6,928 bases of DNA, taken from Desulfobacterales bacterium (GTDB taxonomy: Bacteria; Desulfobacterota; Desulfobacteria; Desulfobacterales; JAUCGF01). The first letter of the stretch is position 1. Each line of letters begins with the position of its first letter. Below, piece by piece: positions 5,882-6,928 of this stretch. The DNA is taken from assembly GCA_029940345.1 (NCBI GenBank), contig JAOZRC010000205.1, forward strand, positions 1 through 6,928, read 5' to 3'. A program made the translations under genes and the position numbers. Under the pieces are notes generated by a model, which was not told where the DNA came from, searched no databases, and was given only the letters and a program-made list of their open reading frames with translations.

Positions 5882-5909
5882 AATATAACTCGTCAGTTAC
5901 AAGTGTTAA
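5882..5909 (-). promoter_or_regulatory. Possible promoter of the kinase gene
   Basis: On the minus strand TTAACA (5909-5904, 4/6) and TATATT (5887-5882, 5/6) are 16 nt apart. Transcription would begin near 5875, downstream of the TTG at 5883, which agrees with the ATG at 5814 as the true start and gives a leader of about 60 nt. Confidence 0.35.
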
Positions 5910-6017
5910 GTTTCAAGTTATCACGAAACCCCTTGAATGAATTGGAACTGATAAATTCGATACCATATTTTTGGTTTCAATCATTTAAGTGACTTACAAG
6001 AACTTATGCCTGACGAG
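5889..6017. repeat. Imperfect nested inverted repeat between cysteine-cluster and kinase genes
   Basis: CTCGTCAG (5889-5896) is the exact reverse complement of CTGACGAG (6010-6017). Inside them GAAACC (5925-5930) mirrors GGTTTC (5973-5978) at nearly equal distances (28 and 31 nt). This gives a loosely palindromic 129-bp block filling most of the spacer after the gene ending at 6038. It may be a degenerate MITE or an RNA structure; there is no T-tract typical of a terminator. The spacing symmetry is suggestive, but chance is not excluded. Confidence 0.35.
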
Positions 6018-6037
6018 AATATAAAAAATATAAATTA

Positions 6038-6871
6038 TTACGACTGCTTATTCTGAATCTTGTCAGCGCCTGCATTTGTTAAATTCGCGTCTTCTTCATT
6101 TAATTGAAAATTGTCAGCATCTTTTCTTTTAAACAAAATTGATTTTAACCACTTTATCCCGAATTCCGACAGTGCAATTTCATCCTTTTTTATCTTATCA
6201 ATAATCTCACTCTCAATAGCGTAGCGGTCAAGAAAGGTGCTTTCAAATACAAATTCCCTAAATTTATCAATATCATAACAGGCCATGAAAAACAATTGCT
6301 TAGTTTTGTCAGTAAATTTGATATTAGGAGGAAAAGAACGCTTGTGAACAATCATATCTGTCCATGAGGCATTCAGCAGATCATGGATATCAACACCTTG
6401 ATCTTTACGCCAAGTCTCCACCGTCCATTCTTTTTCTTCTTCAAAGCCGAGGCAGTGAGGTTCATTGACGAAAAAATAAAAACCTTTTTCATCAACGCCT
6501 TCTTTATACATTAACGAGGCGACACCAAGCGGATAATAACGACATGTCGTCGGACGGTCCTCATATACAATGCAACCTTTATCCGTCACAAAAGGACATG
6601 ATTTCAGTTCATCATCGCCTAAACGGAGCGTAACAATCGGCAAATCGGTTTTTTCCAAAATTTGAGGGGTCGTATATAAAGCTAAAAATTCATGCGAAGT
6701 CAGTTTCAGACTGTTTTTCAACCGGATGATATCATACGGCGTCAGCGTTATACTGATACCACGGCAACATTTGGTAAAACATTTTATTTTATTATGGCAT
6801 TTGAATTTAAATTTGCTATTCAAATTCAAGCTTTCCGGTACAATACCGGGTATTTTATCAAGGACATTCAT
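6038..6871 (-). CDS. YkgJ/CxxCxxCC-family cysteine-cluster protein
   Basis: This is a 277-residue soluble protein of the YkgJ (UPF0153, CxxCxxCC) group, thought to bind zinc or an Fe-S cluster through conserved cysteines; the biochemical role of the family is unclear. Visible ligands are C25, C31, C35 and C36 (CHNKIKCFTKCC, spaced C-x5-C-x3-CC rather than the common tighter spacing), C92 in SCPF, C100 in KGCIVYEDRPTTCR with C110, and C140. The CPF...GC-x-VYE-x-RP-x-x-CR-x-YPLG block (92-116) is diagnostic. The last 130 residues are helical and the C-terminus (250-277) is polar, probably disordered. AAAGGAG lies 13 nt before the ATG, slightly distant. A TATAAC box at 6924-6919 on the minus strand could be its -10, with the -35 outside the window. 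The kinase gene follows on the same strand after 223 bp, so co-transcription is possible but not shown. Confidence 0.92.
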   Translation of the reverse strand: MNVLDKIPGIVPESLNLNSKFKFKCHNKIKCFTKCCRGISITLTPYDIIRLKNSLKLTSHEFLALYTTPQILEKTDLPIVTLRLGDDELKSCPFVTDKGCIVYEDRPTTCRYYPLGVASLMYKEGVDEKGFYFFVNEPHCLGFEEEKEWTVETWRKDQGVDIHDLLNASWTDMIVHKRSFPPNIKFTDKTKQLFFMACYDIDKFREFVFESTFLDRYAIESEIIDKIKKDEIALSEFGIKWLKSILFKRKDADNFQLNEEDANLTNAGADKIQNKQS

Positions 6872-6928
6872 CGTGTTTATTATTCTCCTTTGGTATTTTC
6901 AGGAACAACATTTTTCAAGTTATAAGTT

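Noticed and set aside
5815..5883. TTG start giving the kinase 23 more residues
   Set aside because: It has no good ribosome site, and the best promoter match would start transcription at about 5875, inside the extension. The ATG at 5814 has AAAGGA 10 nt upstream.
1..6928. tRNA, rRNA, CRISPR array, phage or transposase genes
   Set aside because: No cloverleaf-like segment, regularly spaced repeat array or recognisable mobile-element protein was seen on either strand.

Overview
The window comes from a bacterium. It has dense genes, Shine-Dalgarno sites and sigma70-like promoters, and its base composition leans towards AT. The best guess is a Desulfobacterota-type (former Deltaproteobacteria) or similar PHA-storing proteobacterium. 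That guess rests on a PhaR-type polyhydroxyalkanoate (PHA) regulator, an accompanying phasin-like protein and a large atypical bacterial protein kinase. It is an inference: no rRNA or marker gene is present.

Layout: (1) 14-1570, minus strand, is a two-gene unit of an unrecognised 222-residue soluble protein followed 3 nt later by a patatin-family lipid hydrolase. (2) 1571-2100 is a 530-bp divergent intergenic region. It holds a structured hairpin, short open frames on the minus strand, and a good promoter with a direct-repeat candidate operator facing right. (3) 2101-3594, plus strand, is a phasin-like protein with an internally duplicated module, then a PhaR-type regulator whose C-terminal half looks like a regulator-phasin. 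Two related copies of a short hairpin repeat, in opposite orientation, flank phaR at about 2781-2860 and 3644-3680. (4) 3763-5814, minus strand, is a 683-residue protein-kinase-fold protein with a very long insertion between its lobes and DFE in place of DFG. (5) 5815-6037 is an intergenic region with an imperfect nested inverted repeat and a possible kinase promoter. (6) 6038-6871, minus strand, is a YkgJ/CxxCxxCC-type cysteine-cluster protein.

Working together: genes 2101-3594 are best read as an accessory PHA-granule locus, a granule coat protein plus the regulator that senses granules or free polymer and represses phasin synthesis. No PHA synthase, thiolase or reductase is in the window. 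The divergent patatin could act on granule-associated lipid or polymer, but only its position suggests this. The kinase and the cysteine-cluster protein lie on the same strand with a 223-bp gap, and no functional link between them can be shown from the sequence. No tRNA, rRNA, CRISPR array, transposase or phage gene was seen.
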